DNA from: Gyromitra esculenta
Taxonomy: Eukaryota; Ascomycota; Pezizomycetes; Pezizales; Discinaceae
DNA length: 64,000 bases
Assembly (NCBI GenBank): GCA_038503075.1
Contig: JBCAML010000003.1
Coordinates: 2,666,001 to 2,730,000 of the forward strand
Direction: 5' to 3'
Positions 48,001-59,330 of this stretch are shown here, piece after piece. Made by a program: the position numbers and the translations under genes. The number at the start of each line of letters is the position of its first letter. The first letter of the stretch is position 1. The notes under the pieces were generated by a model that did not search any database, was not told the DNA's origin, and saw only the letters and a program-made list of their open reading frames with translations.

Positions 48001-48809
48001 ATGGTGCTGCAGTTGAGGGATGAGAGAATTGATCCATGCCTCAGTATAGCCATTCCATCCGGGGCTGGAGCAAAAGGAGTAATGTGTCTCGTGGCCAGTA
48101 TGCAAAATGATGTTCTCAGTATCTTATCAGATGCATCCTGACTGCTCGATTAACAACGCACAGGACGCAGGGATCAAGCAACCAACAGGAAAGTTGTACG
48201 AAAGGGAAGAGGACAGCGCAAGAGCCTACCTCAATTTCTATTGAACAGCCGTGTGAGGAAAAAACCTCTCTTTGACAGCTCAGGACGAGAGAAAAAATTT
48301 CGGTTTCTTTTTTTTGCTTCCTGTCTCGTTGTTAGACTAAGCTCACCGCTTTAATCCCAATTTTCATCTCGACTGGAGGAGCTCTTGGTCCCGTTCCCCC
48401 GGCGTCGCATCAAACAATCAAGGAATAAAACATCGATCATTCTGTTTCTCTCACTCCCCCCAAAACCGTCATTTACATTGCGTGTACCAAGAGAATCAAG
48501 AGAACCAAGCCCAAGCCACGTTCATCATACATAACCTGGAAGTGAAAGGAAGCGGACAGACGAGAGAACAGTCGCAGGTTCTTGCAGCTTTTCTTTGCCC
48601 TGTGTTGTTTCTATGTAATCCTGACGAGTATAGGTGTACTCTACTGAGCACTTTATTCAACTGCACTGTAGATAGCTAACTTCCTTTGCTTGATCGTGAT
48701 AGTGATAGCCACCGCATCAGCGTCGTCGTCATCATCGTCGCCCCTTTAGAGTAACTCTTGGCTGGCGGGAGAGCGAGAGCGAGAGAATAGAGAGAAAACG
48801 GTTTAGACC
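45054..48809. other. Long gene-poor interval upstream of VIP1
   Basis: About 3.75 kb without a supportable gene. Short frames (for example 47508-47705 and, on the minus strand, 47560-47748 and 47844-48053) have no recognisable motif. A TACATGTA site lies at 46176. From about 48260 the sequence becomes pyrimidine-rich, then purine-rich (GAGAGCGAGAGC repeats at 48768-48790) just before the VIP1 start, like a promoter and 5' UTR. Confidence 0.5.
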
Positions 48810-51800
48810 ATGAACGCCCATAGTATCCCAACTATGGCAATGCCGACCCCTCCAATCCCCACCCCAACTAGGAACCGCAGGGGAGAAGACGGCCTCCTGT
48901 CCTCCTCGACTTCCGCTTTCCTAAATTCATCCTATTTCCCCCTGTCTTCGTCGACTGGCACTTTCTCCTCAAACTTCCTAAGACCCTCCCCTGCCTCCCG
49001 CTCCATTGCCCTAGGCTCCTCTGTGCCAACTACCGACTTGTCCACGGCGTCCGCTACCATCTCCACACAGGCTGCTGGAGCTGCTGTGCAGAAATCAATG
49101 GCATTTAATCCCCCAGCCAGACGGTCATCCTTACATCCATCGGACAACATTAATAACAGCTATGGCATCACCGGAATGTTCAGCATCGGACCGGGAAGTG
49201 ACACGAGCACCCCAATGGAATCACAGTCGTCGTCCACGCTCAATCTGCCGCTAGTTAGCTCGCCAAACACGCTATCCCTAACTAGCTCGAATCTGTCGGA
49301 AACGCTGCCTAACGGTGAAATAGTCTTCAACCGGAAGAGAAGAGATTCAACGGCTGGGATGTCAATTGCCACTACCGCCACCTCACCCGTCCACGTGAGC
49401 TCCCACCCTTACACGGCTCAGACCTCAACAGCAGAGGGCATGGGATTGCAAGTTCAATCACAGCTGGCTTCTATCCAGCTTCCTTCCCACCAACAACCTC
49501 AGCATCACAGGACCCGTTCTAGGTCTACCATGTCACGTCCCGAAGGAACCCAGCCCGTCGTCGTCCAGCAGCACCAGCAACAACCACCACAGGGAAAACT
49601 TATCTCGGCTTCACCCGCGCCCGCAGGAATTACCACTAAACGATCATCAATGTCGAGTAGCACTACTAACGTCGCCGACGGTGGTGCTCTAGAGAAGAAG
49701 AAGGTGGGCCGAATTGGTGTCTGCGCCCTGGACGCGAAGGCGAGAAGTAAACCGTGTAGAACGATTCTGAACAGACTCATTGAGAACGGAGAGTTTGAGA
49801 CTGTGATCTTTGGGGATAAGGTTATTCTTGATGAAGGTCAGTAATCCTCATCCCATCCTCCCCCCACCACCCCACTTCAATCCCCGCAATCCATCCCCTG
49901 TTGCCTGTTGTGCACGGTTCTTTTATGGGAGCAATCGCCTTCTGTAACACAATACATCTCGGAGCGAGCCTCCGAGCCGAGATCCTCCGCACGAAACCAC
50001 GTGGTGTCGTGTTCCCCCACGTGTTCCTTAATAGGCGATGGCTCCTCCGAACTCCGAAAATATCCTACAATAGTGGGGGAGTTATTTTCTTGTCGTACAT
50101 GCGGAGGTTGAAAAGCGCTGGTTGCTAACGTTGAAGTAATTCTATCTAGCCGTGGAAAACTGGCCTACTTGGTATGTTTATAGCTTTCCAAATCAGTTAT
50201 TTTTTTGCGATTCCCTACCATATTATCTCGCTTGCAGCCTTTTCTCGAAGGAACGGGGAAGTCGGCATGTAGTATATTGGATGCACGCACCCGCTATCAC
50301 TCTGTGTATCAAGCAGAAAAAATTTCTTGGGAAAAACAAAAATGTGCCCAAACAAATTAATTGAACGACATGCAATGTTTCCTTGGTGACACTAACAACC
50401 ATTCCGACTTCCTGGTTGTTCGATGATCCTCACTTTGGATTTCCTCTTTGAATTTTGTCGCGGGGCATCGCGTAACATCTCATAAGCGTCTTATTTACTT
50501 TTTTTCACTCGTTTTTTGTCATGTCTGCTTGTTAATTGGGGTTTCATTTTCGGGTTACACAGTTCAAGGCTGGGGGCATTCAAGGCGCACTCAAGGGAAT
50601 CAAACATTCACTAATCGTTATTTTCATTCCCCCATAACCGTGGGGGGTAGGGTTCATTCTCACCAATAGCGATTTTCTAATCTCATTCTTTTCCTCTGGC
50701 TTTCCACTCGACAAAGCCATCTCGTACGTAACTCTTCGGCGCCCGTTTTGTGTCAATGACCTGCGTATGCAAAAGGTCCTCTGGGACCGCCGTCTGGTGC
50801 TCCGCATTCTCGACTCCATAAAGGTCCCCACGCCAAAACGTCTCGAAGTTTCCCGTGATGGTGGTCCATACCTCACAACCGAGCTTGCGAACCACATGGA
50901 ATTCAGAACAGGAATCAGAGTGCCTCCGCAGGGCGAGTGGAAAATGCCAATGAAGGTTGAACTGAGTGAAGACGGAGAGACCCTCAACGTCGACGGAAAG
51001 ACCCTACGCAAGCCCTACGTCGAGAAACCGGTTAATGGCGAGGACCATAATATCCATATATATTTTGCCGATGGCCAAGGTGGACGACGTCTGTTTAGGA
51101 AGGTTGGGAATAAGAGCTCTGAGTATGATCCAAACATGAGCCATCCACGCATGAAGGGGAGTTTCATCTATGAGCAGTTTATGGATGTTGATAATAGCGA
51201 AGATGTCAAAGCCTATACCGTTGGGCCTGAGTACTGCCATGCGGAGACCAGGAAGAGCCCAGTTGTTGATGGACTTGTTCGTAGGAACACCTATGGGAAG
51301 GAGATACGGTTTGTAACGAAGTTGAGTAAAGAGGAGACAGGTATGGCGATACGTATCTGTGAGAGCTTTGCACAGGCTGTGTGTGGATTCGATTTATTGA
51401 GGGTGCATGGAAAAAGTTATGTCATCGATGTCAACGGTTGGAGTTTCGTTAAAGATAATAACGACTATTATGAACACGCCGCAAGCATCCTCAGGTCGAC
51501 ATTTATCAAGGCGGTTCAAGACCGGGCTCTCAAAGATAGCCTAAAGGAGTCGAACGCCATGGCAGCCGCTATCGCGAACAGTGTCGAGAAGAGCCCTAGT
51601 CGCCGTATCAGTGGCGCGAAACGTGTCGAGGGTGGCCGTCGATCAACTTTGCAGAGTCTCCTCTCCCGTTCTCCGTCTGCGTCCCGCTTGTCGAATCACC
51701 ACCAACCACAAGCCCTTGTCTCTGCCTCTACGACAAATCCGACACCAGGTCAAGTCCCTACGCCTGCGATTGCCTCTGCTGCATCCGCTCCGGCTGTTGC

Positions 51801-54344
51801 AGCGCTGGAGGCAATGACCGAGGAGGCGCGGGAAGCGCTACCGGTTGCACCACAACATAGCTGGAAATTGAAGGGTATGGTTGCGGTACTGCGTCATGCG
51901 GATCGTACACCGAAACAGAAATTCAAGTTTACGTTCCATTCGAAGCCGTTTGTGGACCTGCTGAAGGGACATATCGAGGAGGTTATACTAGTTGAGGAAG
52001 GCTTACAGGATGTCATTGAGGCGACTAGACTTGCCATTGAAGGGCAGACGGAGGATATGGAGAAGCTTGCAGTGTTGAAGAACGCACTAGAGCGTAAAGT
52101 TGGGTTTGCTGGGACGAAGGTTCAGATCAAACCATTATTCCTTAAAGCCAAGGCAGATATCAAGGGGAAGAATGTGGCTACGACTGCGAATATAGAGAGG
52201 GCGGTTAATGGTGAGAGAGTAGGTGATGCTGAGTCTTCACCGACGAATTCAGATCTTAGTGATGACGTGGGTCATCTTACGAGAGTTAGTAGTGCTAGTA
52301 GTGACCCGGCGAAGTCTCGACCCGTAGTGGAGAAGCTGCAGCTTATTATTAAGTGGGGCGGGGAACCGACACATTCAGCACGCTATCAGAGTCAGGATTT
52401 GGGGGAGAGCTATAGGAAGGATTTGTTGCTCATGAATAGAGAGGCTCTGGATGATGTGAGTGTGTTTACGAGTTCGGAGAGGAGGGTCAGCACTAGTGGT
52501 GAGCTTTCGTCCAACCTACCGAGTGATTTTTGATGTTGGTGGTAGCGATGGCTAAATGTGAATTGCAGCTCAAATCTGGACTGCAAGCTTTTTGGATCGG
52601 AAGGTTCCGGATGACTTTGTTAAGATTAGGAAAGATCTACTCGATGATTCCAATGCGGCGAAGGATGAGATGGATAAGGTAGTTATTATTCTTTATGGGC
52701 CCTGTTTGGATAGCTCTAACAGGTTGTTATAGGTCAAGAAGAAGCTGAAGTCTCTTCTCCGGGAAGGCTCTAAACCACCCCCGCAATTCACTTGGCCCAA
52801 GGAGAATTTCCCTGAGCCTGCTGCGGTCCTCAAAACTGTTGTGTCTTTGATGAAGTTCCACCGCCGTGTTATGCTCCAGAACTACGCTCGTCTCTTCGGT
52901 TCAGCTGCCTCTGCGACTCCTTCTGCTGCTATAATTAATAGCAACACTACTCTCGCTGCATCAGCAAATATTCAATCGCGTTGGTGTTGCGGAGAGGACC
53001 CCGAGCTCTTCAAGGAGCGTTGGGAGAAACTCTTCGCGGAGTTTTGCGAACCGGAAAAAGTCGATCCGAGTAAGATCTCAGAGCTATATGATACGATGAA
53101 GTACGACGCATTGCATAATCGTCAATTTCTCGAAGCGATCTTCATGCCTAGTGATGCTATGCTTGAGACAGAGACAGAGTCTGCGATTATCGACGAAGAT
53201 GCTCCTGATGGTCGAAAGAGTTTGAGTTTGAGCACGGAGGGTGGAGTTAGCGGAGAAGCCCCGCAGAAAGCTGCTCCCCAGGGTAAGAGGGAGCGATTAG
53301 GAGCATTGAGGAGAAGGAGTATGCTGAGTACTGGACTTCGACCGACCTTTTCGGCGCCGTTGGAGGAGGAAGCGGGGAGGAACTATGCTAGTACTAGGGA
53401 GGAAGGGAAGGCGAAGAGTGATGGGCGCTTGTCGAAGTTGAAAGAGCTGTATAGGCTTGCGAAAGCGCTGTTTGAGTATGTTTTTTCTATCTTGGTTTGG
53501 GAGGAGGACTTTTTGCTGATTAGTTTTATAGCTTTGTGTCGCCGCAGGAATATGGTATTGGTGATGAAGAGAAGTTGGAGATTGGACTTTTGACTAGTTT
53601 GCCGCTGTTGAAGCAGATTGTTAAGGATCTAGAAAAGGTTCAAGCTGCGGAACATGCAAAGTCGTTCATTTACTTCACTAAAGGTACGTTATTACTGTAT
53701 TCTCGGTGGGGTGGTTGGTGCTAAAATTATTAGAATCTCATATCTATACCCTCCTCAATTGCATAATTGAAGGCGGCCTCCCTACTAAAATGGCCCGCAA
53801 TACCATTCCCGAACTCGACTACCTCACGCAGGTCTGCTTCGAGCTCTACGAATCAGAGACGAAAACCGAACCCGGGGCGAACCCAGATGATCCGAACGTC
53901 TCTTCCTATAGCATTCGAGTCTCCATCTCTCCAGGATGCCACAGTAATGATCCGCTGTATATGAGCTTGGATTCTAAGCACTGTATCGGTTGTGCGCCTA
54001 GGAAGAGCTTGACTAGCCATCTGGATTGGAAGTACGTGGTTGAGACCCTCAGGGATAAATTCCATCGCGTCAAGCTGCCGAGTAAATTCACTCCCATCAA
54101 TCTGGGAGAGGCAAGCTTAAAGAGGGGTGGAGCGGGCGCAGCCATCAATGGGTTGGCTAGTAAGGATAGAGATGGAGGAGCACTGTCAGATGCGATCATC
54201 GAAGAGCAAGTTGAGATGGAGATTAGCGATGAAGAAGAGGAGGAAACGGAAGGGGATGAGGATGAAAGAGATCCGTATGAGGAAGCAGTGGAGGATGATG
54301 AGGCAGATGAAGGAGGCGTAGATATTGGGGGGGTGTCCGTGTAA
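48810..54344 (+). CDS. VIP1: Inositol hexakisphosphate / diphosphoinositol kinase Vip1 (Asp1, PPIP5K)
   Basis: This bifunctional enzyme makes and breaks the 1-diphosphate of inositol pyrophosphates, which signal phosphate status and morphogenesis. Seven exons join in frame: 48810-49836, 50150-50171, 50670-52498, 52569-52678, 52733-53475, 53532-53683 and 53734-54344 (1497 residues). The first 300 residues are Ser/Thr/Pro-rich and disordered. The ATP-grasp kinase follows ([24 protein letters not shown]-like [18 protein letters not shown] about 464-480; [11 protein letters not shown] about 603-613). A linker leads to the histidine-acid-phosphatase domain with RHADRT (758-763) and [13 protein letters not shown]. 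The tail is acidic. Exon 2 is 22 nt (AVENWPTC), and the intron after it is about 500 nt, long for this genome. Confidence 0.96.
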
Positions 54345-54872
54345 TTTGTTTCCTAGAGTATCTTTGTAGTTTAGCTGTGATTTTGTCGGGCTACCCTTTG
54401 CTTCCCATATTCCCCATTTTTCTTTTTCCTTTTTTCTTCACTTTCTGGCATAGACAGCCCTTTCTTTTTACGAGTAATGGTTTTGGGGGTAGGAGCTGTG
54501 AATAAGTTAGCTTTGAACAATAAAATACAGTGCTGTATAATATGTTCTTGGTTCTTGTGTTCTGCGGTATGGTTTAAGAACGTGTATCTGTGTTGTGTAA
54601 ATGTGTATTTTGCTGCAGGAAACACGGTGGGTGATAAGCTGTGACTGAGCGGCAGGGTAACCATAGCTGCAGTTACCCTCCCTCCCTGTGGCGAGACCCC
54701 ACCACGAAATTTTTTAAATTCAGGATTACAGAACCCCACCCCCAGCAAACAAAGGTTATCCAACCAATTGCAGTCGGAGCATTTCCTCCATATAAAATAT
54801 TTTTGTCTGATCCTGACGCCAGGTTTCTCAGCTGTTTACACCCTCTCTTTTCACCAATTCCGAGCTCGACCG
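54345..54872. other. VIP1 3' flank and promoter of the helicase gene
   Basis: 528 bp, no gene. A TATAAAATA box lies at about 54792, 80 bp before the downstream ATG. Confidence 0.55.
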
Positions 54873-57098
54873 ATGCTCTCCTCCATCTCTCGATCGGCTT
54901 ACATCTGCTCCCAATGCCGCTTTCGCCTTTCCCGTAACACCCTTCCAAAATCACAACACTCGATTCTTCGAAACCCTCTTTTGCGGAAGCCTATTTCTCG
55001 GACGTTCGTCTCTTCTGCGTCTAGGTTTCAAAATGAGGCTTCTCTGGATGGAAATACCGAGGAAATTGACGGTATGATTACCAACCTGGTTAACAATACC
55101 TTTGGTGCATGGACAAAAATAGGGCTTCGGCCGGTAGTGGCGGATACATTACTACGAGCCTACCCTAATGTTCAGCGACCAACAACCGTGCAGAAGAAGA
55201 TGCTGACGGCATTGACCTACGGGTACTCTGTTGCCGCGCGCGGTCTCCCTGGCACTGGAAAGTCTTTTGCTATTGCTGCGTGGTTGTTGGGACTCGAGAG
55301 AGCAATGCGTGAGACTGTTGAGCGCGGACAGAAGAGGAACTTACCGACTACGAGTGCATTGGTGTTGGTTCCTAACGTGGATTTGGCGGTTCAGTACTAC
55401 TGTACAATCATGGACATGCTCTCGCATAGCGATTCTGAGGCGATTCGATCTTCGCCGGACTCTTTCGTTCAATTGCTATACCGGAAAAAGAACGAACCAG
55501 AACTTGATCAGCTTATTAAATTGAAGCGGTATCCACATCCACATATTATAATTGCCCCGCCAACTATTATTCTCGACATTCTCGCGGACAAGGATGAGGA
55601 AGTGAGGAACCTCCTTGATATTGTCAATCTTAAGGCTATCGTACTTGAAGAAATTGATGCGGCGATCACGAGGCTTCAGTTCTTCTCAAAGATGAAGAAA
55701 AATAAAGACAAGTATACTCAAAACTGGCAAAACAGACAAGTCCCGCTTCAAATTCTCCTCGACTACATCATCAAGCGACGCAACAACGACGCCCTTAAGG
55801 CTGGAAAACAGCCTGAACAGCCACAGCTCGTGTTCCCGACGGCCACGCTGTCCACTGCTCAGATCAAGCGCTTCCTCTTCGTGTGGCACCGGGAGTGGCT
55901 CAGTTTAACCGATCTCAACGCTGACAGACCCACGACGTTTAGCAGCCAGCATCCTGGCGAGGAGTGGAAGAAGAATGCTCGCAGCAACTCTATCCTCGCT
56001 ATCGAAGAGCCTCCACTTTCCCACGACCAAGTCGTCCAATTCGTCCCTGACCACCTACACCATCATGTTGTCGCCTACAACATCCGTACTGGCACTCTCC
56101 GTGATGCTCCAGTCCCCAGAATCAACGTGACTGACCGCGAGGGTCTTTCTGCCCAAATCGCCGACCTTGAAGAATCTTACAAGGACCCGTACGGGAACGA
56201 TGATGCCGGCCTGCAGTGGGACGAGGACGCTGAACCTAGCAAGTACGTTGGGTATCCAGAAGAAATTGCTATCGACGCACTTGACAAGCTTCTCAAATAC
56301 GATAACTATCCACGTAACGTCCTTGCCATGGTTAACTCCGAAGCCAGCCTCGTGAGCTTCCGCGAAAAAGCCCATAAATTAGGAATCAACGTCAAGCCCC
56401 TCCTCGCCAGAAAGTGGAACGACAACGCAGACAGCGGCACCCTCCCACTAGGACGCACCGAAATGCTACTCAACACCAAGACTAGACGACTCGATAATAC
56501 GTCTGAAGAGACTGGAGATAAGTCGAAAACAACCGTGTGGTTAAGCAACTTCTTCTTCTGCCGCGGGCTGGACACACCTGGTATCCGCCACCTTTATATC
56601 CTGCACCGTATGGACAGGGCGAGAGAATACATCACCTATGCCGGCCGCGTCGCAAAGTGGCCGTTCGCAACCGAAATGGAGGAGCTCCGCGACCCGCGGA
56701 GCAACGGGAAGGATAGAAGAGGCACTGGTAAAGTCGTTAGTGTGATACTAGAGGAGCCTGCTAGTAAGAACAGCGAGGTTTTCAGACGGGAAAGAGAGGA
56801 GGATGTGAACCTTGAGGGCATCGTGCTGAAGCTCGATGGGTCGAAAGCAGAGAAACGTGTATGGGCAGAGGAAGGCGTCAGGTTAGCGAAGATCGGATGC
56901 TCTGTCGAGCCGTATTTCCCTGTTGAGGAGAATGCGGAGGGAGAAACGGCTGAGAAAGGTGAGACGGAAGTAGAGGAGAAAAAAGAGGAGGACTCGACAC
57001 CATCGTTTTTGATGGAGGCTTTGGGACTATTAGATGAGACTTCGGAAACACCAAAGGATACAAAGGACTCGAAGGATACGGAAGGGAAGAGAAGTTAA
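54873..57098 (+). CDS. Mitochondrial DEAD-box-helicase-like protein
   Basis: Single-exon gene of 741 residues from the ATG at 54873. The N-terminus is a clear mitochondrial presequence (many Arg/Ser, no acidic residues for about 50 residues; MLSSISRSAYICSQCRFRLS then RKPISRTFVSSASRF). A helicase-like core follows: RPTTVQKKMLTALTYG as Q-motif, Walker A GLPGTGKS (about 124-131), LVLVPNVDLAVQ (motif Ia), IIAPPTIILDIL and a degenerate motif II EEID (about 259-262) in place of DEAD. The C-terminal half has VLAMVNSEASLVSFREKAH, SNFFFCRGLDTPGIRHLYILHRM and EYITYAGRVAKW, which mirror motifs IV to VI. It resembles a conserved Pezizomycotina protein group distantly related to Mrh4. A role in mitochondrial RNA or ribosome biogenesis is inference. 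Confidence 0.85.
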   Translation: MLSSISRSAYICSQCRFRLSRNTLPKSQHSILRNPLLRKPISRTFVSSASRFQNEASLDGNTEEIDGMITNLVNNTFGAWTKIGLRPVVADTLLRAYPNVQRPTTVQKKMLTALTYGYSVAARGLPGTGKSFAIAAWLLGLERAMRETVERGQKRNLPTTSALVLVPNVDLAVQYYCTIMDMLSHSDSEAIRSSPDSFVQLLYRKKNEPELDQLIKLKRYPHPHIIIAPPTIILDILADKDEEVRNLLDIVNLKAIVLEEIDAAITRLQFFSKMKKNKDKYTQNWQNRQVPLQILLDYIIKRRNNDALKAGKQPEQPQLVFPTATLSTAQIKRFLFVWHREWLSLTDLNADRPTTFSSQHPGEEWKKNARSNSILAIEEPPLSHDQVVQFVPDHLHHHVVAYNIRTGTLRDAPVPRINVTDREGLSAQIADLEESYKDPYGNDDAGLQWDEDAEPSKYVGYPEEIAIDALDKLLKYDNYPRNVLAMVNSEASLVSFREKAHKLGINVKPLLARKWNDNADSGTLPLGRTEMLLNTKTRRLDNTSEETGDKSKTTVWLSNFFFCRGLDTPGIRHLYILHRMDRAREYITYAGRVAKWPFATEMEELRDPRSNGKDRRGTGKVVSVILEEPASKNSEVFRREREEDVNLEGIVLKLDGSKAEKRVWAEEGVRLAKIGCSVEPYFPVEENAEGETAEKGETEVEEKKEEDSTPSFLMEALGLLDETSETPKDTKDSKDTEGKRS

Positions 57099-58210
57099 TG
57101 AGATTTTTTTATTTTTTTTCTCGAACCCATTTGTATATATGCTCGCTATGTGTAATGGAGTATTTATTAGATGTGGATTTAGGCTTGGATGTGCATGTGG
57201 TGTATAATGATGTATTATTGTATGCTATTGCGGTGTGTATTATATAGGAATTGGAGTGGCAATGTTTATTTGGGCTTTGTGTTGGCCTGGCTTAGTGCAA
57301 CTCGGATGAGTTATGGTTCGCAGAGTAGGGTCATATCGTGTAGGAAGAAGACATGGATACATGTATTCACACGTAGGAGTATTCTTAACGATTTGAACAA
57401 ATTTCGTAACGTATTTTTATAGTGGGAGCCGTTTTCAGGGTCGTTTCAGGGGTTTTTGGGGCTAGTAATTTAGATTCTTAAATTCCTAATCCAAGTACCG
57501 CATCGCCATGTCAGTGCTGTGACGGGTGGCCATGTGGGGATACTAGGTATTAAACTTATATAGCTATTTTTCTATCCTCCCTAGACCTCATTTAGCTAGA
57601 GTTAAGAGCGTGGGTTAGAGGGTTTTTGTATAAGGCTTTTTAGGAGTTGTGATATCGCTTGTCGTATCTACCTATTGATCTAGTTATTACTTCCCCTTTA
57701 TTGAATTCTCTGGTAGTTGGCCGCTAAATGCGCCGAACCATGTTCGTGTGCGAGTGATAACTTGTGACTAATCTCATAAAATTCATAGAAGGGAGCCGGT
57801 AAGCGAAGCCTCGAGGTTATGATTGATAGATATTTGTATTTGACAAGGCTATAATGCTTAGGTGGTTGAGGAATGTTTGGCCTCAATTATCCAGCCTTTT
57901 TGCTAATCAGTTTCTATTCGACCGGATTTCACTAAGTCAATTTTAAGGAGGGGATACAAGTAACAGGATGTAAATTATTAAGAAGCTCGAGTATCAAATA
58001 CTTTCAAAAACTACACGAGAGATAGAAGTACGGAAATCTGCGAAGTCCACCCCCCGGGGAGATCACCTCACTTTTACGAACATCCTGCGTAACCCCCAAT
58101 AGATATGACCGCCCCCCTTTTCGAGCAGTAGCTATACCATATCCGACCACTCCGGCCCAAAGATACTGCATGCTAGAGTAAAATTTACCAAATTTATCCG
58201 AGAAGTTGTT
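57099..58210. other. Intergenic region
   Basis: AT-rich 3' flank of the helicase gene, no gene recognised. One TACATGTA at 57358. Confidence 0.5.
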
Positions 58211-58448
58211 CATCGAGTAAAGCCAGGGTATGGCTGTCTGGTTGTCTCTCGCTGCAAAGCGGAAGGCTATGGGTTCGGATCCCATGTTCCCCACCATCGG
58301 TATACCCACCTTCTAGGCTGAGCTGGGTTTTGGAGGGGTTTTCCCAGTCACAGTGCCCGAATAGGGACCTGATGTCTATAATACGTCGCCGTAACCTACT
58401 GGTTGCACGCGAGTATGAAGTATCATTATTATCATCGAGTAAAAGCCA
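58211..58448 (+). mobile_element. tRNA-derived SINE-like element with target-site duplication
   Basis: A direct repeat CATCGAGTAAAGCCA (58211-58225) recurs as CATCGAGTAAAAGCCA (58433-58448), differing by one extra A. The 207 bp between has a tRNA-like head: box-A-like TGGCTGTCTGG (58231-58241) and box-B-like GGTTCGGATCC (58272-58282) within a perfect 5-bp T-stem ATGGG/CCCAT. An unrelated body follows, then a simple 3' tail (TATCATTATTAT). This is the classic layout of a SINE inserted by target-primed reverse transcription. The parent tRNA cannot be named because the anticodon arm is degenerate. Confidence 0.8.
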
Positions 58449-59330
58449 AACGATTGTGTATTCTATGTAGCAACATCACATTTACAAGGGGAGCTACGCC
58501 AGAATAGGTTAGGCAGTCGATATTGGCTCCATGCCTTAATAGAAGCTTGGTGATTAGCATTGCTGCTCTACTGCCTGAGTTATAGAAAACCGCCATATGC
58601 AGCGGTGTTTTTCCCCAGTAGCTCGTTACATCGACACAGACACCGAATCCTCCTTCAGGCAACATTTGAGCTAGCCCTTCATCATGATAGAACGCCGCCA
58701 GATGAGGTGGGGTAATTACATTTTTGTAATCAGGTCTACCGGACGGAAGGCTGAGGGGGGTCGTTTGCGGAGGGTTTTGAGGGCCATGGCATTAATGCGC
58801 CAGAGAAGGGAACTGAGAGAGCGATTAGAGAAAACTTGGACTCGCCGGTGCAGTGTAGATTAGCCCCCTTACCAACCAGCAGTCGAGCTATTTTCTCACT
58901 TCCTTGTGCAGCTGCAGGTTGAAGCGGCGTAAATTGGTAACTATCGTCATTAATATCCGCTCCTTTCTCAAGTAGTGCGTTTAGTCCCGCGGCGTTGTCC
59001 ATAGAGTCTGTCTTGTGCCATAGTTATACTGAATACTGGGATCCGCGTCCGCTAACGGCAGCATTACCATCTCCAATTTTGACCCTCGCTCCTCTGGAAG
59101 TTTCATCGTTTGGGTCAATGAGTAAATCAACCGGTAATGTAGACTCTATGTCCCTGATGAATCTGTCTGTTACATTTTCCAATAGTATCTTGATTACGTC
59201 TGCCCAAGGCCTCATCCCCACATAACGAAGTTTAACGCCCCCGCCTCCCCAACAGTGGTCATTTTGGTTCCATGTTCGAGGAGTGTCCGGAGAAAATTAT
59301 CGTTCCTACTCGCCGTTGTCAAGCAAATTT
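58433..59330 (-). pseudogene. Decayed ankyrin-repeat gene
   Basis: Fragments of ankyrin repeats read in different minus-strand frames: NDNFLRTLLEHGTKMTTVGEAGA (about 59320-59250), VIKILLENVTDRF (about 59200), NALLEKGADINDDSYQFTPLQPAAAQGSEKIARLLVGKGANLHC (about 58990-58855), PPHLAAFYHDEGLAQML (about 58715-58665), and GKTPLHMAVFYN then LLLRHGANIDCLTYSGVAPLV (about 58620-58490). The fragments are separated by stops and frame changes, and no splice chain joins them cleanly. The 3' end runs into the SINE's target-site duplication. An intact but intron-rich gene cannot be excluded, but decay is more likely. Confidence 0.65.

Noticed and set aside
58339..58352. GTTTTCCCAGTCAC matches the start of the M13 forward primer.
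   Set aside because: The match ends after 14 bases and lies inside the SINE-like element; a coincidence.
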